Shown here in pieces: positions 18,086 through 27,268 of a stretch of 39,564 bases of DNA (positions are counted from its first letter, which is position 1; each line of letters starts with the position of its first letter). A program made the translations under genes and the position numbers. The notes beneath the pieces were generated by a model. The model made no database searches. It had not been told where the DNA came from and saw nothing but the letters and a program-made list of their open reading frames with translations. This DNA is from a virus. Where the stretch lies: the IMG/VR virus record IMGVR_UViG_3300022918_000022, positions 1 to 39,564 of that record; one strand, given 5' to 3'.

Positions 18086-20474
18086 TTTTCCTAGCCAAAA
18101 AAAACCATTTGCACAAAAAAATGAAAAATGGCGTAGAGAACATCTTGACTGGGTAGAAGAAATTATCTTAATGAAAGATAGTAGTATAAGAACTAATCTA
18201 CAACAAAAATTAAGAAACTTTAGAAGCTATTTAGGTAAAATCTCTATAAAAGAATATTCTACTATTTTAAATCCAAATAATCTAAAATCATTATGGCTTC
18301 CAGATGAAATACAACACTATCCAATTGCAGTGCCTTATCTAAACGTTCTCATAGGAGAAGAATTTGATAGAAGATTTGAATGGCAAGCTATTGTTACTAA
18401 TCCTAATTCTATATCTAAAATAGAAGAGAGTAAACGTGATATGTTAAGACAAAAAATATCGGAACTATTAACTAATCCAGATCTAGATGAAGAAGAAGCA
18501 GAAGAACAGTTGAAAAACTTTACTTATTACTTGAAATTTGAATATCAAGATGTTAGAGAGAAAAGAGCAAATCTATTGTTAAAACACTTCATTAAAGAGT
18601 TAGATTTAAAACTTAAATTTAACGTAGGATTTAAAAATGTATGTTTAGTTGCTGAAGAGGCATACATAGCTGAAGTAGTAAATGGAAATCCTGTTATAGA
18701 GGTGTTGGATCCAAAGAAAACATTTGTTCTTAAATCTGGATCTAGTAATAAATATGAAGATGCAGATATTATAGTAATTTATGATCATTGGTCGCCGGGT
18801 CAGGTGCAAGATAGATATTATAAATATCTTAAACCAAAAGAAACAGAATGGTTAGATTCAGGAACTAATGATACTTTTGCTGGAGTTAACGGATCTGATT
18901 TAGAAAGAGACGAAATAGGAATAAACATATTAAGAAACCAAATGGTTGATGATATTCTAAACGTAAGTGATTTAGGTATATCAACTTATTCTGACGTTAA
19001 AACATCTGAGGTAGTAGATGAATTTGGAAACGTTAGAGTTATTAGATTATTCTGGAGATCTAAAAAAATGATTAAAAGAGTTAAGTTTTACGATGAAAAC
19101 GGAGAGCCTCAATATGATTATTTTTCAGAAAATTATATTCCCAACAAAGAAAGAGGAGAAGAAGTAGAAGAATATTGGGTTAGCCAATGGTGGGAAGGGG
19201 TTAAAGTAGGAAAAGATATATATCCATATATTAGACCTAGAGAAATACAATATAATAAATTTAGCGATCCAGGATATAATCATCCAGGAATAGTAGGTCA
19301 AATATATAATACAGGTGATTTAAAAGCAACAAGTATGATGGATAGGGCTATGCCTTATCAATTATTATACGATGCAACCATGACTAGATTAAATGATGCG
19401 TTATCTAAATTCTTTGGTAGTTTACCTGTTGTAGATATGGCTGAAATACCAGAAGGATGGGATATTACTAAATGGTTATACTTTGCAAGAAAAGCAGGTA
19501 TAGCTGTTAAAAATAGTTTTAAAGAAGGAAACAAAGGAGCTTCTTTGGGAAGAATGGCAGGTGGGTTATCTGGATCTCAGAATATAATTAATCAATCTGG
19601 ATTAGGAGATTTCATTCAACAACAAATAAATATCTTAACATTCGTTGAAGGTCAAATGGGAAGAATCATTGGAGTTCCACCACAAAGACTTGGTGATATT
19701 CAAAATAGAGAAACAGTAGGAGGAGTAGAGAGAGCCGTTACTCAATCATCTTTTATAACTAATGAGTTATTTAAAATTCACGATAACGTTAAAAAGAGAG
19801 TGCTTACATTGCTTATAGAGACTTGTAAAGTAGCATTTAAAGATAACCCAGTTAAGTTTCAATATATAGGGGATGATTATACAAGTCAAATATTTGAAGT
19901 AGATGATGAATTCATGGAAGAAGAATATGGAATTCTTGTTGACAATGATAATGACTTAACTAAATTAGAACAACAACTTGAAACACTAGTTCAGGCTGCT
20001 TTGCAGAATCAAATGCTTAAATTTAGTGATGTAATGAAAATTTACACAAGCTCAAGTATGGGAGAAAAACAACGTTTAATTGAAAAATCTGAAGAAGACA
20101 TAATGAAACGTCAAGAAGCTCAAGCTCAGAGAGAAAATGAAATGGCTCAAGCTCAATTAGAACAACAAGCTAAGATTCAAGCAGAAACATTTGCAAGAGA
20201 AGATAAACGCGAACAAGATAAATTATCTCTTGATAAATATAAAACAGATCAGGATAATGCGACTAAATTAGCAGTAGCAGGAATGGGTCAAGGAGGAGAA
20301 ACTGGAAACCCAGAAGAAGAAGCAATAAAGCTTGAACTTGAATATAAAAAACATGAAGATGAGATGTTATTGAAAATGAAAGATCTTCAAGAAAAAATAA
20401 GAAACAATAAAGAAAAAGAAAAACTTGAAGGACGTAAAATAACAAAAATGGGATCAAAACCAGCCAGCAAATAA
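18075..20474 (+). CDS. Portal protein
   Basis: 799 residues, the size and position (behind TerL) of the crAss-like portal, which forms the 12-mer ring at the packaging vertex. Recognisable stretches include AVPYLNVLIGEEFDRRFEWQ near the start, RIIGVPPQRLGDIQNRETVG in the middle (the 'E.a.GV..a' region common to portals), and a long helical C-terminus. That C-terminus, from about residue 670, is extremely rich in Glu, Gln, Ala and Lys and should form the barrel or a coiled coil inside the head. Starts inside the end of TerL. The call rests on similarity as I recall it and on order. Confidence 0.85.
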   Translation: MKYNFPSQKKPFAQKNEKWRREHLDWVEEIILMKDSSIRTNLQQKLRNFRSYLGKISIKEYSTILNPNNLKSLWLPDEIQHYPIAVPYLNVLIGEEFDRRFEWQAIVTNPNSISKIEESKRDMLRQKISELLTNPDLDEEEAEEQLKNFTYYLKFEYQDVREKRANLLLKHFIKELDLKLKFNVGFKNVCLVAEEAYIAEVVNGNPVIEVLDPKKTFVLKSGSSNKYEDADIIVIYDHWSPGQVQDRYYKYLKPKETEWLDSGTNDTFAGVNGSDLERDEIGINILRNQMVDDILNVSDLGISTYSDVKTSEVVDEFGNVRVIRLFWRSKKMIKRVKFYDENGEPQYDYFSENYIPNKERGEEVEEYWVSQWWEGVKVGKDIYPYIRPREIQYNKFSDPGYNHPGIVGQIYNTGDLKATSMMDRAMPYQLLYDATMTRLNDALSKFFGSLPVVDMAEIPEGWDITKWLYFARKAGIAVKNSFKEGNKGASLGRMAGGLSGSQNIINQSGLGDFIQQQINILTFVEGQMGRIIGVPPQRLGDIQNRETVGGVERAVTQSSFITNELFKIHDNVKKRVLTLLIETCKVAFKDNPVKFQYIGDDYTSQIFEVDDEFMEEEYGILVDNDNDLTKLEQQLETLVQAALQNQMLKFSDVMKIYTSSSMGEKQRLIEKSEEDIMKRQEAQAQRENEMAQAQLEQQAKIQAETFAREDKREQDKLSLDKYKTDQDNATKLAVAGMGQGGETGNPEEEAIKLELEYKKHEDEMLLKMKDLQEKIRNNKEKEKLEGRKITKMGSKPASK

Positions 20475-20505
20475 TAACAAATTGTAGATTTAGGAATATA
20501 CCAAA

Positions 20506-20538
20506 TTTGGATAATTATACTAATAAATCATATATTTG
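20506..20538 (+). promoter_or_regulatory. Bacteroidota-type promoter before scaffold and capsid genes
   Basis: TTTG at 20506-20509 and TATATTTG at 20531-20538, spacing 21 bases, in the 93-base gap behind the portal gene. It would give the capsid genes extra expression independent of the packaging genes. Confidence 0.6.
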
Positions 20539-20567
20539 TAGAGCAAAAATTATAGAAAAATAAACTT

Positions 20568-21620
20568 ATGAATGAAGAATTTTTTAATTTAGAAGAACTA
20601 AAACTTGAAGAAAGTACTTTAGATCAAATAATGAATAAACACATTCCTACAGAAGAAGCTAAAATTGAAACTGTAGAGGATGATAAACCTGAAGGTGACG
20701 AACCTAAAGAAGAAGATAATAAAGAAAAAACTGAAAACAAAGAAAAGGTAATAGATAAAACTCCTTCTTCGACAAAAAAAGAAGATTCTTCTACTTTCTC
20801 AGTTTTTGCAAAATCATTAAAAGAAGAAGGAGTAATATCATTAGAAGACGAAGATGTTGAAGATGTTAGTAGCTATGAAGATTTAAAAAATCTAATAGTA
20901 AAACAAATTGAATCATCAAAATTTGAGAATCTAAGTGAATCTCAAAAAAGATATTTAGAAGCTGTAGAAGCGGGTATTCCACAAAAAGATTTTGAAGCAA
21001 TTGAAAAACAATTAAATCAATTAGAATCAATTGACGAAGATATCTTAAAAGAAAATACACAAGCTAGATTTGATTTAATTGCTTATGATTACATTGAAAA
21101 AGGTATTCCAAAAGAAAAAGCAGTTGAATTAGCAAATAGAAGTATTAAACTAGGAACTGATCTTGAAGATGCTAAAGAAGCATTAGAATCATTGATTAAA
21201 ATTAAATCAGAAGAATATAAAACTACTATTTTAAAAACAAAAGAATCAAATGAAGTTTCTCTAACTAAATTAAAAGAAGCAATTGATTCAAAAGATTTTA
21301 TTTTAAAAGACGTTAAGCAAACTCCTAAGCAAAAAGAAAATCTTTACAACATGTTGTCAACTAAAGTAGATACAGATGATTTAGGTCAACCTTTAAATGA
21401 ATTAAACAAATGGAGAAAAGATAATAAACTAGAAGCAGAAATAATTTTAGGAGCACTTTATCTTCATACTAATAAATTTAAAGATCTAGGAAAAATATTA
21501 GATACAGCTAAATCTAAGTCAGCTCAAGAACTGGAAAGAAAATTAAAACAAACTGAAATGACCAACGTACAAAACGATGTTACATTTCAATCTGGAGAAA
21601 AATTCACAATAAATATATAA
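20568..21620 (+). CDS. Probable capsid scaffold protein
   Basis: 350 residues, placed between portal and major capsid protein as scaffolds usually are. The first 90 residues are highly acidic and low-complexity (EAKIETVEDDKPEGDEPKEE; then DNKEKTENKEK), the middle and end are almost wholly helical (ESQKRYLEAVEAGIPQKDFE; RFDLIAYDYIEKGIPKEKAV), and the C-terminus ends in a short beta-like FQSGEKFTINI. Acidic, helical and soluble fits a scaffold that is lost or cut during maturation. No protease motif was seen in it. The repeated 'GIPxxxAxxx' turns suggest a helical repeat. Confidence 0.6.
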   Translation: MNEEFFNLEELKLEESTLDQIMNKHIPTEEAKIETVEDDKPEGDEPKEEDNKEKTENKEKVIDKTPSSTKKEDSSTFSVFAKSLKEEGVISLEDEDVEDVSSYEDLKNLIVKQIESSKFENLSESQKRYLEAVEAGIPQKDFEAIEKQLNQLESIDEDILKENTQARFDLIAYDYIEKGIPKEKAVELANRSIKLGTDLEDAKEALESLIKIKSEEYKTTILKTKESNEVSLTKLKEAIDSKDFILKDVKQTPKQKENLYNMLSTKVDTDDLGQPLNELNKWRKDNKLEAEIILGALYLHTNKFKDLGKILDTAKSKSAQELERKLKQTEMTNVQNDVTFQSGEKFTINI

Positions 21621-21635
21621 ACACTTAATTAAAAT

Positions 21636-23138
21636 ATGAAATTAAACAGATGGCAGGTATCAGAGATTAAACAATGGAATGGTCCATTGTTCGATCCACA
21701 GGCTACACTTAAAGCATTATGGCGTCAATCACCTGAGAAAATCAGGAAATCAATGGTTAAACTTAATGCTATTTACGCAGGTAGAGGTTTAGAAGATCAA
21801 TTAGAATCTCTTGGAGTAAAATATGTAGATAGCCTTAATGATTTTTATTATGAAATCATTGCAAGTTCAAGACGTAATGTTCAACTAATTGAAGCTAGGT
21901 ATGCTGGCGCTGTAGTTACAGCTGCTACCAACAATGTTGGTACCGGTGGTTCAGTTATTGAATTGGTCTTTGGAGAAAATTATTTCTTTGATAAAGAAGT
22001 AATTGTAGGTGAGAAAAACGAACGTTATCCACTACGTATTATTAAAGAACCAGTTCCGGAAGGTGATATGGTAGTTTATACCGTAGAAACTTGGGGTCTA
22101 CCTAATGGTATGCCAGGAGCTGAACTTATTGCAGGTAAAAAATTCTCTGTAGAATATGCTCCTGCCGAAAGAGGTTTATCAAGAAGTCAGGGTGGTGTTA
22201 GACGTCCAGGTACTGCGAGAGTACGTGGTATGTTGTCTACAATCCGTATTGACCACAAAGTTGCTGGTGATATTGATGATTACGCAGTATTAATGGGATT
22301 CCCAATTCTTGATAAGAATGGTAATGAAATGGTAATGAATGTACTTTCTTCTTATGAAGATTGGTTGGTAGAACAAGAGTTTTCTGAATACAAAAACAAA
22401 GCTATTGCTTTTGGTACAACTAATGTTGATGAAAATGGAGAAACAACTAATTATGGTATTTCGGGACGTATGTTACAATTTGGTCAAGGTTTGCGTCAAC
22501 AAATGGATCAGACAAATGTAATTTACTTTAATACATTTAGTCTTGATTTACTTGAAAGCATTTTGACTCAATTGTCTTATAATAAACTTGGAATCAATGA
22601 TAGAGAGTTTGTTATCAATACAGGTCAAGGTGGTGCTAGTTTATTCCATAAAGCTGTATTAGATGTAGTTTCTGGATGGATGGTTATTTCTCAAAATAAT
22701 CCAGCGGTTATTCAAAAAGTACAATCTGAATTACACTCTAATTCATTCTCAGCAGGTTTCCAATTTACTCAATTTTTAGCACCTAATGGAATTAAAGTAA
22801 GAGTTAACGTATTAGATATGTATGATGACCCAGTTAGGAATAAAATTTTGATGCCAGGTACTCAACAACCAGCAGAATCATTTAGAATGGATATTATGTA
22901 CATGGGTACTTCACAAGATCCTAACGTTCAAAAATTGATGTATTCTAAATTCCAAAAGTATGGTGGTGAATTAAAAGGTTATTCAGCAGGTTTCCGTAAT
23001 CCATTTACAGGAGAAATGAATAACGCTCACATGTCAACCGACGAAGATGCTGCAACAATTACTAAGTTTACACACTTGGGAGTTGTAATGTATGACACAG
23101 AACGTTCTGCAACATTGATTCCTTCAGTATTGCAATAA
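21636..23138 (+). CDS. Major capsid protein (HK97 fold)
   Basis: 500 residues, recognised as the crAss-like major capsid protein by length, place and sequence (VSEIKQWNGPLFDPQATLKA at the start; RMLQFGQGLRQQMDQTNVIY in the middle; GVVMYDTERSATLIPSVLQ at the end). It builds the icosahedral shell. Codon use is more balanced than in neighbours (more GGT, GTT, CGT), as expected for the most abundant virion protein. The gene is preceded by its own promoter region with the scaffold and followed by strong hairpins, so its message may be stabilised and separated from downstream genes. Confidence 0.9.
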   Translation: MKLNRWQVSEIKQWNGPLFDPQATLKALWRQSPEKIRKSMVKLNAIYAGRGLEDQLESLGVKYVDSLNDFYYEIIASSRRNVQLIEARYAGAVVTAATNNVGTGGSVIELVFGENYFFDKEVIVGEKNERYPLRIIKEPVPEGDMVVYTVETWGLPNGMPGAELIAGKKFSVEYAPAERGLSRSQGGVRRPGTARVRGMLSTIRIDHKVAGDIDDYAVLMGFPILDKNGNEMVMNVLSSYEDWLVEQEFSEYKNKAIAFGTTNVDENGETTNYGISGRMLQFGQGLRQQMDQTNVIYFNTFSLDLLESILTQLSYNKLGINDREFVINTGQGGASLFHKAVLDVVSGWMVISQNNPAVIQKVQSELHSNSFSAGFQFTQFLAPNGIKVRVNVLDMYDDPVRNKILMPGTQQPAESFRMDIMYMGTSQDPNVQKLMYSKFQKYGGELKGYSAGFRNPFTGEMNNAHMSTDEDAATITKFTHLGVVMYDTERSATLIPSVLQ

Positions 23139-23147
23139 ATAGAATTT

Positions 23148-23182
23148 GGATTTTAACTAGTAGTCCTCTAAAATCCACTAGT
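23148..23182 (+). promoter_or_regulatory. Hairpin with two alternative pairings after the capsid gene
   Basis: GGATTTTA (23148-23155) pairs with TAAAATCC (23169-23176); in competition or as a pseudoknot, ACTAGT (23156-23161) pairs with ACTAGT (23177-23182). It lies 10 bases behind the capsid stop codon. Confidence 0.45.
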
Positions 23183-23184
23183 TA

Positions 23185-23206
23185 GGGAGAGTGAAACATC
23201 TCTCCC
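23185..23206 (+). promoter_or_regulatory. Strong GC-rich hairpin after the capsid gene
   Basis: GGGAGAG (23185-23191) pairs with CTCTCCC (23200-23206), an 8-base loop. No T-run follows, so it is better seen as an RNA-processing or 3'-protecting hairpin than as a rho-independent terminator. Confidence 0.55.
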
Positions 23207-23242
23207 AGATCGAGAAAGTAATATTAATTAAAAGAATTTAAA

Positions 23243-24118
23243 ATGGCAGAAACTAAAGAATTAGTAAATTGTTTAACAGAGGAAAAAATATTTGTAAAAT
23301 ATATTCCTGATTATAAAAATGGAATTGAAGATAAAAAACATCCTCTTTATGGTGGACTCTCGACAAATGCGAGTATCGGTATACCTGCTCCCTTATTAAC
23401 AAAGCGTATTGGCGTAATATTCACTAAAGAAGAATTAGAATTTCTTGGTGAAGAATTAAATGAAGATTTGAAGCCTAACAGTAAGTTCTGGAAGGAGTTC
23501 AGACGTGATGAAGGCGGAATGCTAGTAGATGGTTTTCCTATTTACTTAAAAAAAGAAGGAGCTATCTTAAATAAAAATAATGCAATGGATTTCATTAAAA
23601 TTAGAATTTTACAAGATTCTGATATTATTGCAAATGATGTTGATGAAATTAAGCAAAAAGAGGGATGTAGATTTGTTTTAATTTCAGAAAAGAATATGTA
23701 CAAAAAAGAGATTATGAATATCTCTACACGTCAAAAAGCTGTTAAACTTTTTGGTAAATATGAAGATGATGAAGAAGTCCTTAAGTACGTGCTTAGAACA
23801 TTCAATAAATCTGTTGATACAAAAGCTAAAATTGATTTCTTACAAAAAGAAGTTTGGAAATTATCAGACGATAATCCGCAAGCATTCATTGTTACAGTAG
23901 AAGATGAACATATTAAAACTAAAATCAAAATTAATGACTTCCTTAATTTCAAACTAATTACAAAATCAAATAGTTTGTTTTATGATATGGAAGGAAAGAA
24001 ATTAGCACTTGATGGAGAAACAAACGATCTTTTAGGATGTGCTAGATATCTTGATTCAGGAGTAGGTTCTGAATTTAGATTAGGACTTGAGGCTAAAGTA
24101 AATGCATTAAAAAAATAA
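23243..24118 (+). CDS. Virion-module protein after the capsid gene, 291 aa
   Basis: Function not recognised. The protein starts MAETKELVNCLTEEKIFVKY, has FTKEELEFLGEELNEDLKPN near residue 65 and an extended helical and charged middle (DEEVLKYVLRTFNKSVDTKA). No membrane segment. A gene of this size follows the capsid gene in crAss-like genomes as far as I recall, where it is taken as virion-associated. Eight bases separate it from the next gene, which suggests joint expression with the connector. Confidence 0.6.
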   Translation: MAETKELVNCLTEEKIFVKYIPDYKNGIEDKKHPLYGGLSTNASIGIPAPLLTKRIGVIFTKEELEFLGEELNEDLKPNSKFWKEFRRDEGGMLVDGFPIYLKKEGAILNKNNAMDFIKIRILQDSDIIANDVDEIKQKEGCRFVLISEKNMYKKEIMNISTRQKAVKLFGKYEDDEEVLKYVLRTFNKSVDTKAKIDFLQKEVWKLSDDNPQAFIVTVEDEHIKTKIKINDFLNFKLITKSNSLFYDMEGKKLALDGETNDLLGCARYLDSGVGSEFRLGLEAKVNALKK

Positions 24119-24126
24119 TAAACTAA

Positions 24127-24804
24127 ATGACATTATCAGAATTTAAGAGTGAGTTTCGTTATAAATATGATGCTGCAAGTTCGGGAGGACCAGATTTAAA
24201 TTCTTATGAAATTAGTTTATGCTTAACACAGGCAGTTAGAGATATTATTGAAGATGCTTATTCAAGTTATGAAACTAATGAAAAAAGCAAAAGAATATTA
24301 GCTCCTTTACTTAAGACTCATGATAGCTCAATAGAGCCATTTACAGACGATCTAACGGACTATAAATGTTTTTTAATATCTTTACCTACTGACCTCAATT
24401 ATGTTCTATTAGAAGAAGCTAAATTAGACAGTTGTAATTACCATATTGAAATAGTAAATACAGATTTGGATTATTTAAGAACATTCTTAAGGAATCCATT
24501 TAAAAAGCCTAACGACAGAAAAATAATTAAAATAGAATACAATAAAGAGAAATTCAAAATCTATACAATAAAAGATTTAAATAAATACAGAATAACTTAT
24601 TTAAAAAAATATAGTCCAATTATTGTAGATAATTTTATAAACGATCCAGAACTAATAGGAAATGAATCAATAGAAGGATTTAACGTTCAAAAAACAACTG
24701 AACTACCTTATTTCATACACGACGAAATTGTAGATAAAGCAGTTATTATAGCAATTAAAACTTCAAGAGAAAACAACTTACAAACACAAACACAATTACC
24801 ATAA
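24127..24804 (+). CDS. Probable head-tail connector (ring/adaptor) protein
   Basis: 225 residues. The start MTLSEFKSEFRYKYDAASSG, then YEISLCLTQAVRDIIEDAYS, is the form of helical adaptor proteins that attach below the portal in podoviruses, and resembles the start of the protein at 34809-35522 (MTLNEIIYDTKEMF). The middle is beta-rich (DYKCFLISLPTDLNYVLLEE) and the end helical. In crAss-like phages several such ring proteins stack between portal and tail. Precise position in the tail cannot be told. Confidence 0.6.
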   Translation: MTLSEFKSEFRYKYDAASSGGPDLNSYEISLCLTQAVRDIIEDAYSSYETNEKSKRILAPLLKTHDSSIEPFTDDLTDYKCFLISLPTDLNYVLLEEAKLDSCNYHIEIVNTDLDYLRTFLRNPFKKPNDRKIIKIEYNKEKFKIYTIKDLNKYRITYLKKYSPIIVDNFINDPELIGNESIEGFNVQKTTELPYFIHDEIVDKAVIIAIKTSRENNLQTQTQLP

Positions 24805-24842
24805 AAATAAATTAAATTATTAATTAAAAAAGAAACACAATT

Positions 24843-25871
24843 ATGAGTTCAATTTCATTACCATATGAAAAACAAATCAGACATTTCTTTCCATTCACTG
24901 CTGTAGCAACTGAAACAACTGCTGCTACATTTATTACTGGAGCCTCTCCCGGAGAAATCCAATTGTTTAGAGAATCAGGTACTACTACAGGAAAAGGAGA
25001 TTTTTACATTCTGAAAAAAGATTTGACTGGAAAAGTAGTTAAATCAGATTTGATTACACCAAAAGATATTACATATCTTAGAGGTTCTGCACCGGTTGCT
25101 AAAGTAGGAAAAACAAACGTTTTAACTATTACGACTGTTGTAGTAGGAGCAGTATATAATATTACATTGAAAATTCATTATGCAAATTCTGAACAAAACT
25201 TTGAAACTATTTTTGCTTCAACAAAAGCCGTAACAGGTGATACCTCTACAACTGTAATGACAAGATTATCTAAGCAATTAGGTGATAACTTGGCGGTGTC
25301 AATGTATACCACTACAAATATATCAGGTACTGATACGATTATAGGTGGCACTACAGTAAATAAAAATAAATACTTCACTCTAACTCAGGTAGCTGGAGCA
25401 TTAACAATTTCAGAGAAAAACTGGATTCTTGATGGATACTACCCAGGTTTGAAAACATTTGATCAATTGATGTGGAATGCAGAAATTAATAGCTCTAATG
25501 AAGCAGCTATGGCTGGTACAACTAAAACCGCTACCACTCCTGTATACGCTGCACGTCAAGGATATCAAATGCTTGAACTTGAAAGATATTTTGTAGGTCA
25601 TAGAGCAGAATTTGATGGTCCAGATATTACACTTGGATTTCATAGAGCTTATGAAGTAAATCCAGCTTCTGCTTACTTCTGTTTAGATATGAAGTATTTT
25701 GATGTATCAAGAAACGATTCTTATCAATCTGATAAAATGTTAACTCTGGTATCAACAGATGCTGAAGCAGTAGATAATATTGGGTACAGAATTGAAGCAT
25801 TGATGGGTGGTGCAGAAGGAACTATTTGGAACGAACTAGATCCGGCACAAGATGGAAGCGATAATGCGTAA
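24843..25871 (+). CDS. Abundant virion protein, 342 aa
   Basis: A beta-rich, threonine- and glycine-rich protein (TTVVVGAVYNITLKIHYANS; TDTIIGGTTVNKNKYFTLTQ) with balanced codon use like the capsid protein, suggesting high copy number. The C-terminal half (RQGYQMLELERYFVGHRAEF; DITLGFHRAYEVNPASAYFC) is more compact. It could be an auxiliary capsid or major tail protein; sequence alone does not decide. Its ATG is preceded by a 38-base AT-rich gap with no Shine-Dalgarno sequence. Confidence 0.55.
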   Translation: MSSISLPYEKQIRHFFPFTAVATETTAATFITGASPGEIQLFRESGTTTGKGDFYILKKDLTGKVVKSDLITPKDITYLRGSAPVAKVGKTNVLTITTVVVGAVYNITLKIHYANSEQNFETIFASTKAVTGDTSTTVMTRLSKQLGDNLAVSMYTTTNISGTDTIIGGTTVNKNKYFTLTQVAGALTISEKNWILDGYYPGLKTFDQLMWNAEINSSNEAAMAGTTKTATTPVYAARQGYQMLELERYFVGHRAEFDGPDITLGFHRAYEVNPASAYFCLDMKYFDVSRNDSYQSDKMLTLVSTDAEAVDNIGYRIEALMGGAEGTIWNELDPAQDGSDNA

Positions 25872-25894
25872 TTAATTTTAAATCAACACTCTGA

Positions 25895-26062
25895 ATGATA
25901 GAGATAATCAATAAATATAGTGAAGACTTGGGAAGTAAAATTCCTGAGTCTTTGTTATTAATAGATAAATATGAAGATTTATTTAAAAAAGTAAATCAAT
26001 TAACTCAATTAAATAAACTAAAAAAATTAAATGATAACTATAAATACAGCAAGTATAAGTAA
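25895..26062 (+). CDS. Small helical protein, 55 aa
   Basis: ATG at 25895 to TAA at 26060-26062. MIEIINKYSEDLGSKIPESL, LLIDKYEDLFKKVNQLTQLN and KLKKLNDNYKYSKYK: helical and basic toward the end. It overlaps the next gene by 32 bases. The fill of an otherwise empty gap, a good start and coupling make it a likely gene; no family recognised. Confidence 0.5.
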   Translation: MIEIINKYSEDLGSKIPESLLLIDKYEDLFKKVNQLTQLNKLKKLNDNYKYSKYK

Positions 26063-26621
26063 TAATGGTTTAAATTTAAATATTAACATATCTACGGGTA
26101 ATAGTTTTATTATTAGTTCAGCTAAATTATGGACTGAAAATACATTTAAAGACTATTCTAAGGCTGTTAATATTAATTTTAAATTATCTCAAACAAGCAA
26201 CAATGAAGTATTTATACTATCTGCAAGCGAAGTTAATCTAGATAATTTTAATGGAATATATTTTCTTGAGTTTGAGACAAATGAACCTAATAATGATGAA
26301 TGCACAACTTGTCAAAATCCAGTTCTAGTCGTAGTTACTAATTTAAATCAGTATTACAGATGTATGACTGAATTAATATTAAAGGCGAATATTTGTGATA
26401 ACAATTTATTTTCAAAAGAAGTATGTGACGATAGTTACGTAAACAAAGCCTTAACTATAAATCTATTATTAGAAACTATTACTCAATGCTTGGAACTTGG
26501 ACAATTTATTGAAGCAATTGACACTATTAAAAACATAAAAAAATTATGTGATAATTGTACTAATTGCAAAACTATAGTTAAATCAACGTCTTGTAATTCA
26601 TGTAACAGCTATACATACTAA
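26031..26621 (+). CDS. Cysteine-rich virion-module protein, 196 aa
   Basis: The N-terminal 95 residues are a beta domain (MITINTASISNNGLNLNINI; SSAKLWTENTFKDYSKAVNI) that looks like an Ig-like or fibre-attachment fold. From about residue 85 come CTTC, then a helical part, and a cysteine-rich tail with LCDNCTNCKT and SCNSCNS. Three CxxC-type pairs could bind zinc or iron or form disulphides in the mature particle. No family recognised, though short Ig-like plus helix proteins of this kind are common in Bacteroidota phage fibre clusters. Confidence 0.55.
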   Translation: MITINTASISNNGLNLNINISTGNSFIISSAKLWTENTFKDYSKAVNINFKLSQTSNNEVFILSASEVNLDNFNGIYFLEFETNEPNNDECTTCQNPVLVVVTNLNQYYRCMTELILKANICDNNLFSKEVCDDSYVNKALTINLLLETITQCLELGQFIEAIDTIKNIKKLCDNCTNCKTIVKSTSCNSCNSYTY

Positions 26622-27268
26622 TGAAAATAAAACCATATGATCATTTAGAAACACTTATTGGATCTATTCATAAGTTGTTTTTAAACGCCAGAAACAAAGG
26701 AATTGTAAAAAACAAGGAGTTAAGTCTTTTAAATCTAATATATAAATTAGTAGATACTAATTGCTATGAAAACAATTCAACTACAAATCAAGAACAAAAA
26801 CTACTTTCATTATATTATAAAATATTAAATAAATATAGTTTCTTATGTAAAGCCAATTTAACCAGAAATTATTATTTTGAAAACAATACAAATAATACTT
26901 TTATTCCTGAATGTGAATATATAGCCCCAATAATCAATGAAATATTCTATTGGCAAGAAGGGGATTTTAATAGCTCTAATCCATTTATTATAGATGCTGT
27001 TTCCGGAACTGGATATTTAAATGATAAGCAATCTGATACTTACGAGAATTTTAGTATTGGTAAAAATATAAATTATAATAAAATTGGAAGAATTTGTTTT
27101 TTATTAACAGAAGCAGAAACTAATAATATTGAAATAAGAGATGTTTTAGATAATGTAATTAATACAGCATTTGATATTACAAACATTACAGATATGAATA
27201 GTAAACTATTAGTATCTAAAAATGTAATGAGTATGGGTGAAATTAACTTTAAAATAAAAAAACTATAA
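26621..27268 (+). CDS. Appendage-module protein, 215 aa
   Basis: The N-terminal 85 residues are helical (LETLIGSIHKLFLNARNKGI; LSLLNLIYKLVDTNCYENNS). The rest is beta-rich (IINEIFYWQEGDFNSSNPFI; IGKNINYNKIGRICFLLTEA). Shares its first base with the previous stop, and its last with the next start, as do the neighbours. No family recognised; the helix-then-beta arrangement suits an adaptor that holds a fibre. Confidence 0.5.
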   Translation: MKIKPYDHLETLIGSIHKLFLNARNKGIVKNKELSLLNLIYKLVDTNCYENNSTTNQEQKLLSLYYKILNKYSFLCKANLTRNYYFENNTNNTFIPECEYIAPIINEIFYWQEGDFNSSNPFIIDAVSGTGYLNDKQSDTYENFSIGKNINYNKIGRICFLLTEAETNNIEIRDVLDNVINTAFDITNITDMNSKLLVSKNVMSMGEINFKIKKL

